Shown piece after piece: positions 26,181-34,487 of a DNA stretch of 64,000 bases (its first letter is position 1; every line of letters begins with the position of its first letter). The stretch comes from Actinomycetes bacterium. GTDB taxonomy: Bacteria > Actinomycetota > Actinomycetes > Propionibacteriales > Nocardioidaceae. The notes under the pieces were generated by a model. The model was not told the origin of the DNA and did not search any database. It was given only the letters and a program-made list of their open reading frames with translations. Made by a program: the position numbers and the translations under genes. The stretch is taken from assembly GCA_023460975.1 (NCBI GenBank), contig JAEWOG010000092.1, positions 1 to 64,000 of the forward strand. The letters are read 5' to 3'.

Positions 26181-26840
26181 ATGGCCGCCATGAGCTGCCC
26201 GGTGTTCCTCGTCCGCCACGGTCAGTCCGAGTGGAACGTGGCGCGACTGACCCAGGGGCAGACGCCTCATCCCAGGCTGACCGACGTGGGGCGGCACCAG
26301 GCTGCGCAGGCCGCCACCCGGCTGTCGACGGTGCTCGCGGACGCTGAGCCGGTGCTGGTCTCGAGCGATCTCGTACGGGCTCGCGAGACCGCCGACGTGA
26401 TCGCGCTGCTGCTCGGAGTCTCGGTGTCCGAGGATGTCCGGTTGCGCGAGCAGGCGCTGGGACGCCTGGAGGGGCGACCGTACGAAGAGACGTGGGCGGC
26501 AGCCGAGGCACACGACTGGAGCGACCCGAGTCTGCCGGTGGCCGGGGGTGAGTCGCCTGCCGACGTGTACGACCGCATGGCTGGGGCGATGGACGACGCC
26601 CGCGTGATGGCGCGTGAGCGGCCCGTGATCCTGGTCAGCCACGGCGATGCGATCCGAGCGGCACTCGCGTACGCCAGGGGCGTCGGGCCGCACGCGGGCG
26701 AGTGGATCGAGGTCCCCAACGGTGTGGTGCTGCGTGTGACCGGTGGTGAGGTGGCGCCCGTACGGGAGGCACCGATCGTCGCCCCGGATGGCGTCGGAGT
26801 CGGTGCAACGCCGGGCTTCGTGGAACGATTCGACCGGTAG
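26181..26840 (+). CDS. Histidine phosphatase family protein, CobC-like
   Basis: A 219-residue member of the histidine phosphatase (phosphoglycerate mutase-like) superfamily. FLVRHGQSEWN holds the phosphorylated His near residue 14, LVSSDLVRARETADV follows, REQALGRLEGRPYEE is mid-protein, and VSHGDAIRAAL holds the second His. Position beside the cobN riboswitch makes alpha-ribazole phosphatase or a related cobalamin step plausible, but this superfamily (MSMEG_4193-type in actinobacteria) is broad. ATG at 26181 is used; ATG at 26190 is an alternative. It runs with marP 20 bases downstream. Confidence 0.82.
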   Translation: MAAMSCPVFLVRHGQSEWNVARLTQGQTPHPRLTDVGRHQAAQAATRLSTVLADAEPVLVSSDLVRARETADVIALLLGVSVSEDVRLREQALGRLEGRPYEETWAAAEAHDWSDPSLPVAGGESPADVYDRMAGAMDDARVMARERPVILVSHGDAIRAALAYARGVGPHAGEWIEVPNGVVLRVTGGEVAPVREAPIVAPDGVGVGATPGFVERFDR

Positions 26841-26860
26841 CGCACAGACGGGGGACGAGC

Positions 26861-28033
26861 GTGGGTATCGCGGTGGACGTGACGATTGTGGTCGCGGTCG
26901 TGATCTTTGCCGTGGTCGGGTGGCGTGACGGTCTGATCCGCGCCGTGCTGGCCTACGCCGGCTTCCTCGTCGGCGCCGCCACGGGTGTGGCCCTCGCACC
27001 GGTTTTGCTGGCCCGATTCAACCTCTCGGTGTGGTCAGCGCTGGTCGCCATCGCTCTCGTCGTTGCCGGCGCTTGGATCGGGCGCTGGGTGGCCGTGAAG
27101 GTGGACCACACCCTGCGGCTGTGGTCTGGCTGGCAACCGCTGGACTGGATCGATCGCCCCGGTGGTGCACTGGTCGGAGCAGCCGCGGCCATCGGCACGG
27201 CGTGGATGCTGGCGCTGGCCGTGGCCAACTCTGCCGTCCCGGACCTCTCGGCGGCAGTGAGCCGCTCGGTGATCGTGCAGGCCATGAACAAGTTCCCGCC
27301 TCCGTTCAGCGACTTCATCGCTGACGAGTTCGTCATGTTGGGCCGGGAGTTGGACTACCCGCGCTACGTCGACGTCCTCACGGCCGAGCGGATCGTGGAT
27401 GCGGATGCGGCGCCCGCGTCCGTCACCCAGGAGGAGGCCATCCTCGACGCGGCGCCTTCGGTGATGCGCATCGTGGCGCGACTGAGCGCCAACACCGCCA
27501 ACGAGGGCACCGGGTTCGTGGTGGCCCCGGGGCGCTTGATGACGGCCGCGCACGTGGTCGGGGGTGCCGCCAAGATCACTGTCGACACACCCGGAGGCAC
27601 CGTGGCCGGGAAGATCGTCTACTGCGATCCGTTGCACGACGTGGCGGTGGTCGAGACGTCCGTCCTGGCCGTCGATCCACTGAAGTTCGCCGACGCGTCC
27701 GCCGGAGACGTGGCTGCCACCATCGGCTTCCCGGCCGACGGTCCGAAGACGATCAGGCCTGCCCGGATCCGGGCCCTCCAGGACTGGCAGTCCGCTGACA
27801 TCTGGGGCAAGGGGCGGTACGCGCACGACGGCTACCAGATCCGCTCCCACGTGCAGGGCGGCAACTCGGGCGGCCCGCTCGTCGACCCGCGAGGGCGCGC
27901 GTTGGGCGTCGTGGTCGCGGCGTCTCGAGCCGACCGCATGACCGGCTACGTCCTCACGCGCACCCAGGTCGCCCCCGCGCTGCGGCACGCCCGGTCAGGA
28001 TCCTCCGTGCCCGCCACGTGCGGCGGAGACTGA
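26861..28033 (+). CDS. marP: MarP-type membrane serine protease
   Basis: A 390-residue protein with four N-terminal CvpA/colicin V-type membrane helices (to about residue 135), then a trypsin-like domain facing outside. The catalytic triad is His231 (TAAHVVGG), Asp260 (DPLHDVAVVE) and Ser336 (GGNSGGPLVD). In Mycobacterium tuberculosis MarP (Rv3671c) protects against acid and oxidative stress by cleaving cell-wall hydrolases. Length and layout match. GTG at 26861 has GGGGGAC upstream. It probably shares a transcript with the phosphatase gene. Confidence 0.9.
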   Translation: MGIAVDVTIVVAVVIFAVVGWRDGLIRAVLAYAGFLVGAATGVALAPVLLARFNLSVWSALVAIALVVAGAWIGRWVAVKVDHTLRLWSGWQPLDWIDRPGGALVGAAAAIGTAWMLALAVANSAVPDLSAAVSRSVIVQAMNKFPPPFSDFIADEFVMLGRELDYPRYVDVLTAERIVDADAAPASVTQEEAILDAAPSVMRIVARLSANTANEGTGFVVAPGRLMTAAHVVGGAAKITVDTPGGTVAGKIVYCDPLHDVAVVETSVLAVDPLKFADASAGDVAATIGFPADGPKTIRPARIRALQDWQSADIWGKGRYAHDGYQIRSHVQGGNSGGPLVDPRGRALGVVVAASRADRMTGYVLTRTQVAPALRHARSGSSVPATCGGD

Positions 28034-28047
28034 CCGGTCAGACCGGC

Positions 28048-28635
28048 TCAACCGCGGGGTCGTGTGGCGTCCACCACCAGCGCCGCGATCCGGTCGACCG
28101 CGTCCGGGTCGGCTGGCAGTCCCGTGGTCAGGGGGGCGAGGAACAGCGGGGCCACCAGGGTGGTGATGACGGTCCGCGGGGCATGGGCATTCGTCGCCTC
28201 GCCGCGGCGTACAGCCCGTTCGACCAGCGTGTCCCAGTTGCGCATCGGCTCGGCGAAGTGCTCCGCCACCGCCGTGGCGAACTGCGGGTGGTGACCACTC
28301 GCCATCACTCGGGCCAGGCTGAGGTCGATCGGAGCGGCCGCGAACGCGGCCACATCGTGGGCGAAGCGAGCGACGTCGCTGGCCCATGACCCAGTGTCCG
28401 GGACGGTCACGGTGTGCGCATGGCGCTCGAGGGCCTCGGCGAGCAGGTCGTCCTGAGTCGGCCACCAGCGGTAGAGGGTGCGGCGCGACACGTCGGCACG
28501 TTGCGCCACCTCGGCGGTCGTGAAGTCGACGCGGCCACGGGCCAACAGGTCGAGAACCGCGTCGCCCACAGCCGTCCGGACTCGCTGACTCCGCCCCCCG
28601 CTGCGTTGACGGGGTGCGGGTGGAACAGAGGTCAC
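28048..28635 (-). CDS. TetR-family transcriptional regulator
   Basis: A 195-residue regulator. A basic N-terminal tail leads to a TetR helix-turn-helix (FTTAEVAQRADVSRRTLYRW, about residues 36-55), followed by an all-helical ligand domain with a C-terminal part like TetR_C actinobacterial members. It is divergent from a flavin oxidoreductase gene across about 100 bases and probably controls it and itself; the ligand is unknown. Confidence 0.9.
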   Translation of the reverse strand: MTSVPPAPRQRSGGRSQRVRTAVGDAVLDLLARGRVDFTTAEVAQRADVSRRTLYRWWPTQDDLLAEALERHAHTVTVPDTGSWASDVARFAHDVAAFAAAPIDLSLARVMASGHHPQFATAVAEHFAEPMRNWDTLVERAVRRGEATNAHAPRTVITTLVAPLFLAPLTTGLPADPDAVDRIAALVVDATRPRG

Positions 28636-28686
28636 TGGTCCTCCTGTGCGTTCATATCGACCGTCACCTTAACCGCGATCCCGCTT

Positions 28687-28702
28687 AACGACACACGTTG
28701 TT
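28687..28702. promoter_or_regulatory. Possible TetR operator
   Basis: AACGAC-ACAC-GTTGTT is an inverted repeat of six-base arms with one mismatch, lying between the divergent tetR and oxidoreductase starts. TTGACT (28701-28706) beside it could be a -35 box, so binding there could block transcription. Unproven. Confidence 0.35.
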
Positions 28703-28736
28703 GACTTAGGGACTGGTGCGCGGTGAGAGTCGGCTC

Positions 28737-29996
28737 ATGAACGAGACCACGACCCCGTACGACGTGGCGGTGATTGGCGCCGGCCCCATCGGTAGCGCTG
28801 CCGCACGGCACGCAGCTCGACATGGCGCGCGAGTGGTGCTTGTCGGTCCGCAAGAGCCCGACGACCCCACGGTTCATGACGGCACGTGGGCTGGCTACTA
28901 CGACCAGGGCCGGCTGTCCCACGTCCTGGAGGTGCCGTTGGTGACCGCCCTGTTGGCCATGCGCAGCCGGCGTCGGTTCGCGGCCCTGACGGACGCCACG
29001 GGTGTGGACTTCCTGACGCCGACGCACTCGGTGACAGTCCTGCCGAGCAGCCAGCAGCCGGGCACCTCGTCGGAATGGTTCGACATCGACGTGCTCGCTG
29101 CGAACGCAGCGGATCTGGGAGTGCCCGTCGAGCATCTCGACGAGGCGGCGCTGCGCGCGGCCTATCCCACGATCACTGTGCGGGCCGGGCACCACGCGAT
29201 CCGCGAACGCGGCGCCCACATCCTCAATCCGCGTGCCCTGGTCCACGCGGCCCTGCTGGACGCCGTGGCGCACGGCGTGGACGTCGTGCGTGACGAAGTG
29301 GTCGCACGGCACCGTACGGAAGGGCTCACCGAACTGGTCACGCGGTCGGGGCGCCGAGTGGGAGCCAGAGCGGTCGTGGTGGCGACGGGAGCTGCCACCA
29401 ACGCCACCGGTCTTCTCGCTCGGCCGCTCGTGACCCCAGTGTTCGGAGCCAGCGTCGTGCTCGCGGAGGTGGACGGTCCGAACGCCCTCGACATCCCCAC
29501 CATGATGATGCTGTGGGAGGGCGAGGGGCCGCGATTCGGCGGCATCGTGATGGCACCCGTCGAGTACCCGGACGGCCGCTGGTACCTCAAGGTGTCCGGT
29601 TCCCGGCTGCTCGAGCATCCTCTCGACACTCGGGAGGAGATCACGGCCTGGGTGCGCTCCGGGGGAGACCCGGGCGACATCGACGAGGCGCGTACGCTGC
29701 TTGCCGAACTGCTGCCGGGCACCGAGTTCCGTTCGTTTCGAGTGCGTCCCTGCCTGGTCTGCGCCTCGGCCACAGACCGTCCGTACATCGACTGGGCGGA
29801 CGAAGGTCACCGCGACACGGTGGTGGCCCTCGAGGGGGAGCGCGGTGCCATGGCAGGCGACGAGATCGGCCGGCTGGCGGCCATGATGGCGCTCGAGGGT
29901 CGGTGGACGGACCCGCTGCCGCACGAGAATGTGAAGGCCGTGTGGGGGCCACCGGACTGGTCGACGCGCGACTACCTGACGGGGGTCGGTCGATGA
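28737..29996 (+). CDS. FAD-dependent amino-acid/amine oxidase family protein (DAO fold)
   Basis: A 419-residue flavoprotein. The N-terminal dinucleotide fold VAVIGAGPIGSAAARHAARH binds FAD; GARAVVVATGAATNATGLL is the second FAD stretch; VRPCLVCASATDRPYIDW and VALEGERGAMAGDEIGRLAA near the end match sarcosine oxidase or N-methyltryptophan oxidase-type proteins. The substrate is probably an amine or amino acid, not resolvable here. ATG at 28737 is preferred over an in-frame GTG seven codons upstream because it directly precedes the Rossmann strand. Its stop overlaps the start of a broken RidA gene by ATGA. Confidence 0.85.
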   Translation: MNETTTPYDVAVIGAGPIGSAAARHAARHGARVVLVGPQEPDDPTVHDGTWAGYYDQGRLSHVLEVPLVTALLAMRSRRRFAALTDATGVDFLTPTHSVTVLPSSQQPGTSSEWFDIDVLAANAADLGVPVEHLDEAALRAAYPTITVRAGHHAIRERGAHILNPRALVHAALLDAVAHGVDVVRDEVVARHRTEGLTELVTRSGRRVGARAVVVATGAATNATGLLARPLVTPVFGASVVLAEVDGPNALDIPTMMMLWEGEGPRFGGIVMAPVEYPDGRWYLKVSGSRLLEHPLDTREEITAWVRSGGDPGDIDEARTLLAELLPGTEFRSFRVRPCLVCASATDRPYIDWADEGHRDTVVALEGERGAMAGDEIGRLAAMMALEGRWTDPLPHENVKAVWGPPDWSTRDYLTGVGR

Positions 29997-30201
29997 GTGC
30001 CTTCGAGGTCGTGGTCCCCGCGGGCCACGAGACGACGTACGACGAGTGGCATCTCGCGCCAGCGGTGCGCCTGGGCGCGACGACTTCGTCACCGCACCGT
30101 GGCCAACGTGGACCGCCATCGGGGTCAGCGAGGTCGGAGGCGGCCTGCCCGGGGCTCGCATCGAGATCCGGGCCACGGCGTGGACGCCGCAGGCAGGCTG
30201 A
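29993..30201 (+). pseudogene. RidA-family gene with internal deletion and frame change
   Basis: The first 28 codons read MSAFEVVVPAGHETTYDEWH and on, like a RidA/YjgF N-terminus. From 30079 a different frame reads DDFVTAPWPTWTAIGVSEV then ARIEIRATAW, the exact type of end found in RidA proteins, and stops at 30201. About 60-70 residues of the middle are missing and the halves are out of frame, so no functional imine/enamine deaminase can be made. It overlaps the oxidase gene by ATGA, so RidA once was its coupled partner, clearing reactive imines made by the oxidase. Confidence 0.7.
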
Positions 30202-30221
30202 CGTGGCCCTACGCTGAGGGC

Positions 30222-30695
30222 GTGAACGCCGTATCGTCTGCCGCGCTCAAACGGCTGGCCCGCCTCGACGTGGCAGCGCTCGATGCGCTCCACGCGACGG
30301 CCCAGTGCCCCGAACCGGAGGACCTGGTCGGCGTACTGGACGGTGCCGTCCTCAGCGGCACGCTGGCAGCCAATCCCTGGCGTCGGCTGCGCGTGTGGCG
30401 CGGCAAGGAGTTGCACAGCTCCGGGGACGTCGTGCGGGGTCGAAACCGCCTCGGACTCGGCCCTCTTGAGTTTCGGCAGTTCTCCTTCACCGCACGCCGG
30501 GCGCGCTCGTCGTTCTCGGACCGGGATGTGGTCCTGCTGGACCACGACGAGCCCGGCAACCCGAGTTGGGTACGGCGCTTCCACGACGAACTCGTGGAGG
30601 TGGCGCCGGGGATTCACCTGGCCACCTCGCACCACCGCACGCCTCAAGGCCTGCGCCACCTGGCCCACTTCGCTCTCGTGGGCCCGCGCGGGTGA
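30222..30695 (+). CDS. Hypothetical protein, 157 residues
   Basis: I do not recognise a family. The protein starts from GTG at 30222, about 20 bases after the RidA remnant. It has an alpha-helical N-terminal third (SSAALKRLARLDVAALDALH), then beta-type sequence with many Arg and aromatic residues (LGPLEFRQFSFTARR, SFSDRDVVLLDHDEPGNPSW) and a His-rich patch ATSHHRTPQGLRHLAHF. No signal peptide or membrane helix. The stop overlaps the GTG of the esterase gene (GTGA), suggesting a shared transcript. Confidence 0.6.
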   Translation: MNAVSSAALKRLARLDVAALDALHATAQCPEPEDLVGVLDGAVLSGTLAANPWRRLRVWRGKELHSSGDVVRGRNRLGLGPLEFRQFSFTARRARSSFSDRDVVLLDHDEPGNPSWVRRFHDELVEVAPGIHLATSHHRTPQGLRHLAHFALVGPRG

Positions 30696-31909
30696 GGCGC
30701 CAACCCCCCAAGGTGCCGCGCCCCACGCCCGTGCCGCGCGCGGTGAGTCCGACGATGTCGGCGCTCGCCCAAGCCCCGACCGCCGAGGCGCTCGCGCACT
30801 TCTGGGCCGGCCCCGGTGCATCGCTTCCGCTGGTCGAGGAGTGCGCCGTCGACGGGGAGGTGCTGGTGACGTTCTGTTGGCGCGACGACCATGCTGGGCA
30901 GGTGCTGCTGTTCGCCAACAGGCTGGCCGACGAGACCAACCTCGCTGCGAGCCTGCTCTCGCGGATTCCGGGCACCGACGTGTGGCACCTGACGTACCGC
31001 CTCGGCGCGGACTGGCGCGGCTCGTACAGCTTCCTCACCGCCGGCCCCGGGGACCCGGCGCCGTGGGACACGGGTGGTGATCACGTGGCGCTGCGCTCGG
31101 CCCTGGATGGCGGACGGCCGGACCCGCGCAACCCCGACACCTGCGTCAACAGGTCCGGGGTGACGCAGTCCGTGGCGGCGCTGCCCGCAGCCCCGGGTCA
31201 GCCCTGGCTGAGCGCGCGCACGGAGGTCATGCCGGGGACGGTCGAGGCCACCCGGCTCCCCGATGGGCGCCGCGCGTGGCTGCATCGTCCCGCGGGGTGT
31301 AGCGCCGACTCACCCCTGCCGCTGCTGGTTGTGCTCGACGGTGAGGTGTGGCTCGGGTCCCAGGCCCTGCCCGTCACCCTGGACAACCTGGCAGCGACCC
31401 ACCCACATGCGCGCTGGCACACCGTGTTCGTCGAGTCCCAAGGGATCCAGCGGCGCTGGCGCGAGCTCAGCGCTGACGGTGGCGGGCTCCAGCACGTCGT
31501 CGACGTCGTGGAGTGGGCCGGGCGGCGGTGCGAGGTCGTGCCGGGACCGCGCCACGTGACGGTGGCCGGCCAGAGTCTCGGAGCGTTGACGGCGCTGCGG
31601 TGCGTGCTGGGGGCCGCCTCCGTCGTCGGGAACGCGGTGGCCCACTCCGCATCCCTGTGGCAGGACCCGTTGACCGACGTACTGGCCGAGTTCGGCCGCG
31701 GCCCCGCAGACGGTTTCGTCCATCTGTCCCACGGCGCCCAGGAATGGGTGCTGGCGCCCGAGCACGATGCCCTGGCGCGCCGGATGCGGGCCGCGGGGAT
31801 GCGCGTGGAGGCGCACACCTACAACGGGGGACACGACTACGCGTGCTGGCGCGGCGGGATCGCCGAGGGCCTGCTGGGGGTGGCCAGTTACCGGAACCGG
31901 CCAGCCTGA
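30692..31909 (+). CDS. Enterochelin esterase-like protein (Fes type)
   Basis: A 405-residue protein with the two-part layout of Fes: an N-terminal beta-sandwich (TFCWRDDHAGQVLLFANRL, LTYRLGADWRGSYSF) and a C-terminal alpha/beta hydrolase with the nucleophile elbow VAGQSLGALTAL and the catalytic His in YNGGHDYACWRGGIAEGL. Fes enzymes open ferric catecholate siderophores in the cytoplasm to free iron. No siderophore genes are nearby, so the substrate is inferred only from the fold. Start: GTG at 30692 couples to the previous stop; ATG at 30755 is a strong alternative. Confidence 0.85.
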   Translation: MRRQPPKVPRPTPVPRAVSPTMSALAQAPTAEALAHFWAGPGASLPLVEECAVDGEVLVTFCWRDDHAGQVLLFANRLADETNLAASLLSRIPGTDVWHLTYRLGADWRGSYSFLTAGPGDPAPWDTGGDHVALRSALDGGRPDPRNPDTCVNRSGVTQSVAALPAAPGQPWLSARTEVMPGTVEATRLPDGRRAWLHRPAGCSADSPLPLLVVLDGEVWLGSQALPVTLDNLAATHPHARWHTVFVESQGIQRRWRELSADGGGLQHVVDVVEWAGRRCEVVPGPRHVTVAGQSLGALTALRCVLGAASVVGNAVAHSASLWQDPLTDVLAEFGRGPADGFVHLSHGAQEWVLAPEHDALARRMRAAGMRVEAHTYNGGHDYACWRGGIAEGLLGVASYRNRPA

Positions 31910-31928
31910 GGGCGGGTACGCTGCGCGC

Positions 31929-32615
31929 GTGCCCCTGCTCCGTACGCTGCTCAGCCCGCCGTTCCACGCCCTCGTCCGGGCCGTCGAGTGGGTGGGCGCC
32001 ATCACTCCCGGCACCCGAGCGGCCGACCGATTCGCGAGCTTCGGCCACGCCAGCGCGATCGCGTACCCCCAGGCAACGGTCATCGGAGAGCAGTCGATCC
32101 ACATCGGCACGGGCACCCTGGTCGGGCGTCACTGCACGCTGTCGGTGGGGTACGGCGTCCTTGACACCACGGTCCGCGAGCGGGGCCTGGTCATCGGGGA
32201 CCGCTGCGTGGTGGGTGCCCGGTGCACGTTCACCGCGCATGAGTCCATCGTGGTGGGCGACGACGTGTGGTTCGGGCAGAGCGTCTTCGTCTCCGACGCC
32301 TCGCACGGGTACGCAGACCCGGACACCCCGATCGGCAAGCAGTTCGGCGAGCACGACCCGATCGAGATCGGCTCGGGGAGCTGGATCGGCCACGGTGCCG
32401 TGATCCTGCCGGGTGCTCGGATCGGGCGCAACGTCGTGGTGGGTGCCGGTTCGGTGGTTCGCGGCACGGTGCCCGACCACAGCGTGGTCGTGGGCGTCCC
32501 CGCGCGCGTCGTGCGCCGACTCGAGCCCGGCGTGGGGTGGGTGAACGGCGCTGACGTGCGCCCTGTGGTGCGCGCCCCCGACCTCGATGCGTTGGCCGCG
32601 GCCGAGCAGGCGTGA
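31929..32615 (+). CDS. Left-handed beta-helix acyltransferase
   Basis: A 228-residue protein of the hexapeptide-repeat O-acetyltransferase type. The [LIV]-G-x4 pattern repeats through VIGEQSIHIGTGTLVGRHCT, VIGDRCVVGARCTF, VVGDDVWFGQSVFVSD with the active-site-like DASHGY, then WIGHGAVILPGARIGRN and VVVGVPARVVRR. It is likely to acetylate a sugar or small molecule. The GTG at 31929 is used; frames extending further upstream overlap the esterase. Nineteen bases after the esterase gene. Confidence 0.82.
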   Translation: MPLLRTLLSPPFHALVRAVEWVGAITPGTRAADRFASFGHASAIAYPQATVIGEQSIHIGTGTLVGRHCTLSVGYGVLDTTVRERGLVIGDRCVVGARCTFTAHESIVVGDDVWFGQSVFVSDASHGYADPDTPIGKQFGEHDPIEIGSGSWIGHGAVILPGARIGRNVVVGAGSVVRGTVPDHSVVVGVPARVVRRLEPGVGWVNGADVRPVVRAPDLDALAAAEQA

Positions 32616-33181
32616 GCACCCCGGATCCTGTCGTGGACGCGGGCCACACCGTGCTCGCGATCCCGGTCCCACCCTTGGAGGCGTTCGTCCGCTCGCGTAC
32701 GGCGCACTATGACGAGGCCTATCTCGGCGCCCCCGACTTCGGTCAGGCGCACGTCACCCTGCTCGCGCCTTGGCTCCGCACACCGGCCGAGGAGGACATC
32801 GCGCGCGTCGCCTCACTCGTCGAGCGCACCCCCGCGTTCGCCTACGAGCTCACCGGCGTGGCCACCTTCCCCGATGGAACGATCCACCTGGAGGTCGCGC
32901 CCCAGGAGCCCTTCCGAGAGCTCACTTCGGCGCTGCGCTCTGCGTGGCCCTGGCTGACGCCGTACGAAGGGCGGTTCGGCTCCGAGGTCGCACCTCACCT
33001 GACCCTCGACGCGGAGGCGGGAGGGGTGGACGCCGAAGCCGTACGTGCCATGCTTCCGGTGACGCTGCCGGTGCGTGCCACAGCGCACCAGGTCCAGTTG
33101 CAGTGGTGGCAGGCGGGGAGCTGCCACGTGCAGCACGCTTGGTCCCTGAGCCCCCAATCGGACACCCAAGGAGCATCATGA
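32612..33181 (+). CDS. 2'-5' RNA ligase family protein (2H phosphoesterase)
   Basis: A 189-residue protein with the two HxT motifs of the 2H phosphoesterase fold: AHVTLL near residue 50 and PHLTLD near residue 130, spaced as expected. Family members hydrolyse or form 2'-5' or cyclic phosphate bonds; a role in the cobalamin locus is not known. The GTG start overlaps the acyltransferase stop (GTGA), and its own stop overlaps the ATG of cobU. Confidence 0.82.
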   Translation: MSTPDPVVDAGHTVLAIPVPPLEAFVRSRTAHYDEAYLGAPDFGQAHVTLLAPWLRTPAEEDIARVASLVERTPAFAYELTGVATFPDGTIHLEVAPQEPFRELTSALRSAWPWLTPYEGRFGSEVAPHLTLDAEAGGVDAEAVRAMLPVTLPVRATAHQVQLQWWQAGSCHVQHAWSLSPQSDTQGAS

Positions 33182-33720
33182 CGACAAGGGTGCTGGTCAC
33201 GGGCGGGGTCCGCTCGGGCAAGTCGCACCACGCGGAGTCACTCGTGTCCGAGATGAACGCGGCGCACGTGACCTACGTGGCGCCCGGGCCAACCCCGGAT
33301 GCCGAGTCTGACCCGGACTGGACCGATCGCGTGCAGCGGCATCGCGACCGCAGACCCCGGCACTGGACCACTCGGGAGAGCGCCGACCTTGCCTCAGCGG
33401 TGCGCGAGTCGTCGGGACCGGTGCTGGTCGACTGCCTGGGGACGTGGGTCACCAGCCTGGTGGATGCAGCCGGCTTGTGGGACGCCCCGTACGCGGAGGT
33501 GCTGGGGGAGATCGATCGCAAAGTCGAGGGGCTGCTGGAAGCCCTCGGGGCCGCACCGTCGCCAGTCGTGTTCGTGACCAACGAGGTGGGGTTGGGCGTG
33601 ATCCCGTCCCATCGGAGTGGACGCCTGTTCAGGGACCTGCTGGGAACGGTGAACAGGCGGGTCGCGGAGCACTGTGACGAGGTGCATCTCGTCGTGGCCG
33701 GGCGCGTGCTCGTCCTCTGA
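33178..33720 (+). CDS. cobU: Adenosylcobinamide kinase / guanylyltransferase
   Basis: A 180-residue CobU/CobP protein. The P-loop GGVRSGKSHHAE sits at residues 9-20, VLVDCLGTWVTSLV is the Walker B region, VFVTNEVGLGVIPSHRSGRLFRD holds the conserved EVG motif, and the end HLVVAGRVLVL is typical. It phosphorylates adenosylcobinamide and transfers GMP, preparing it for CobS. ATG overlaps the preceding stop by four bases. It converges with cobS eight bases away. Confidence 0.95.
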   Translation: MTTRVLVTGGVRSGKSHHAESLVSEMNAAHVTYVAPGPTPDAESDPDWTDRVQRHRDRRPRHWTTRESADLASAVRESSGPVLVDCLGTWVTSLVDAAGLWDAPYAEVLGEIDRKVEGLLEALGAAPSPVVFVTNEVGLGVIPSHRSGRLFRDLLGTVNRRVAEHCDEVHLVVAGRVLVL

Positions 33721-33728
33721 CGCTCGAC

Positions 33729-34487
33729 TCACACCACACTGAGCAGTACGAGGACGAGAGCGGTCTCCACCACCGCGCCCAGCACATCGCCCGTGATCCC
33801 GCCCAGGCGTGTGGCGCACACCTTCAGCCAACCACCAGCAGCAGCGAGGACGCCCACGGGAGCCAGCCACCACCACGACTCCCGGCCGACAACGAGTGCG
33901 ATGGCGAAGAAGGCGACGGTGGCGATGAGCCATGCGACCGCCGCGACCGCGACGGGCACCGCGCCTGCCACGGCGGCGCCGAGTCCGCCCGGTCGGGCGG
34001 CCGGAACCCCCCGGACGCACAGCACGGTGAGGGCCACCCGCGAGAGCACCACCGCCGCGCCGGCCAGCACCGCGCCGTGCCACGTCGCCGAAAGGATGCC
34101 GAACGTCACGGCCTGAATCCCGAGGACGACCGTGAGCGCCACGACTCCGGCGGGTCCGGCCGTGCCCGAGCGCATGACCTCGAGCGAACGCTCCCGCTCG
34201 GTCGATGCGGTCAGGCCGTCCACCGTGTCCGAGAGGCCGTCGAGGTGGAGCAGGCGCGTACCCCAGGCGAGTGCGCCGACCATGAGCAGCCCGCGGACCA
34301 GGGGAGGCCAGTGCGCGGCCGCACCCAGCAGCCCCACCGCGCCCACCAGAGCGCCGAGGGGGACGGCCGCGAGTGGCGCCAGCGTCATCGCCACCCCTGC
34401 CACGCGCCGATCAACGGTCCCGGGAGGCGCGACCGGGATCCGCGTGAGCGTTCCCAGCGCCAGCCGCCACCCGTCGCGCAGGATCAT
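33729..34487 (-). CDS. cobS: Adenosylcobinamide-GDP ribazoletransferase
   Basis: A 252-residue polytopic membrane enzyme (CobS/CobV) with about six hydrophobic helices. It carries the family's metal-binding stretch LLHLDGLSDTVDGLTAS near residue 80 and GTLTRIPVAPP at the start. It joins alpha-ribazole to adenosylcobinamide-GDP, making cobalamin. The ATG overlaps the cobT stop by ATGA. Confidence 0.95.
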   Translation of the reverse strand: MILRDGWRLALGTLTRIPVAPPGTVDRRVAGVAMTLAPLAAVPLGALVGAVGLLGAAAHWPPLVRGLLMVGALAWGTRLLHLDGLSDTVDGLTASTERERSLEVMRSGTAGPAGVVALTVVLGIQAVTFGILSATWHGAVLAGAAVVLSRVALTVLCVRGVPAARPGGLGAAVAGAVPVAVAAVAWLIATVAFFAIALVVGRESWWWLAPVGVLAAAGGWLKVCATRLGGITGDVLGAVVETALVLVLLSVV

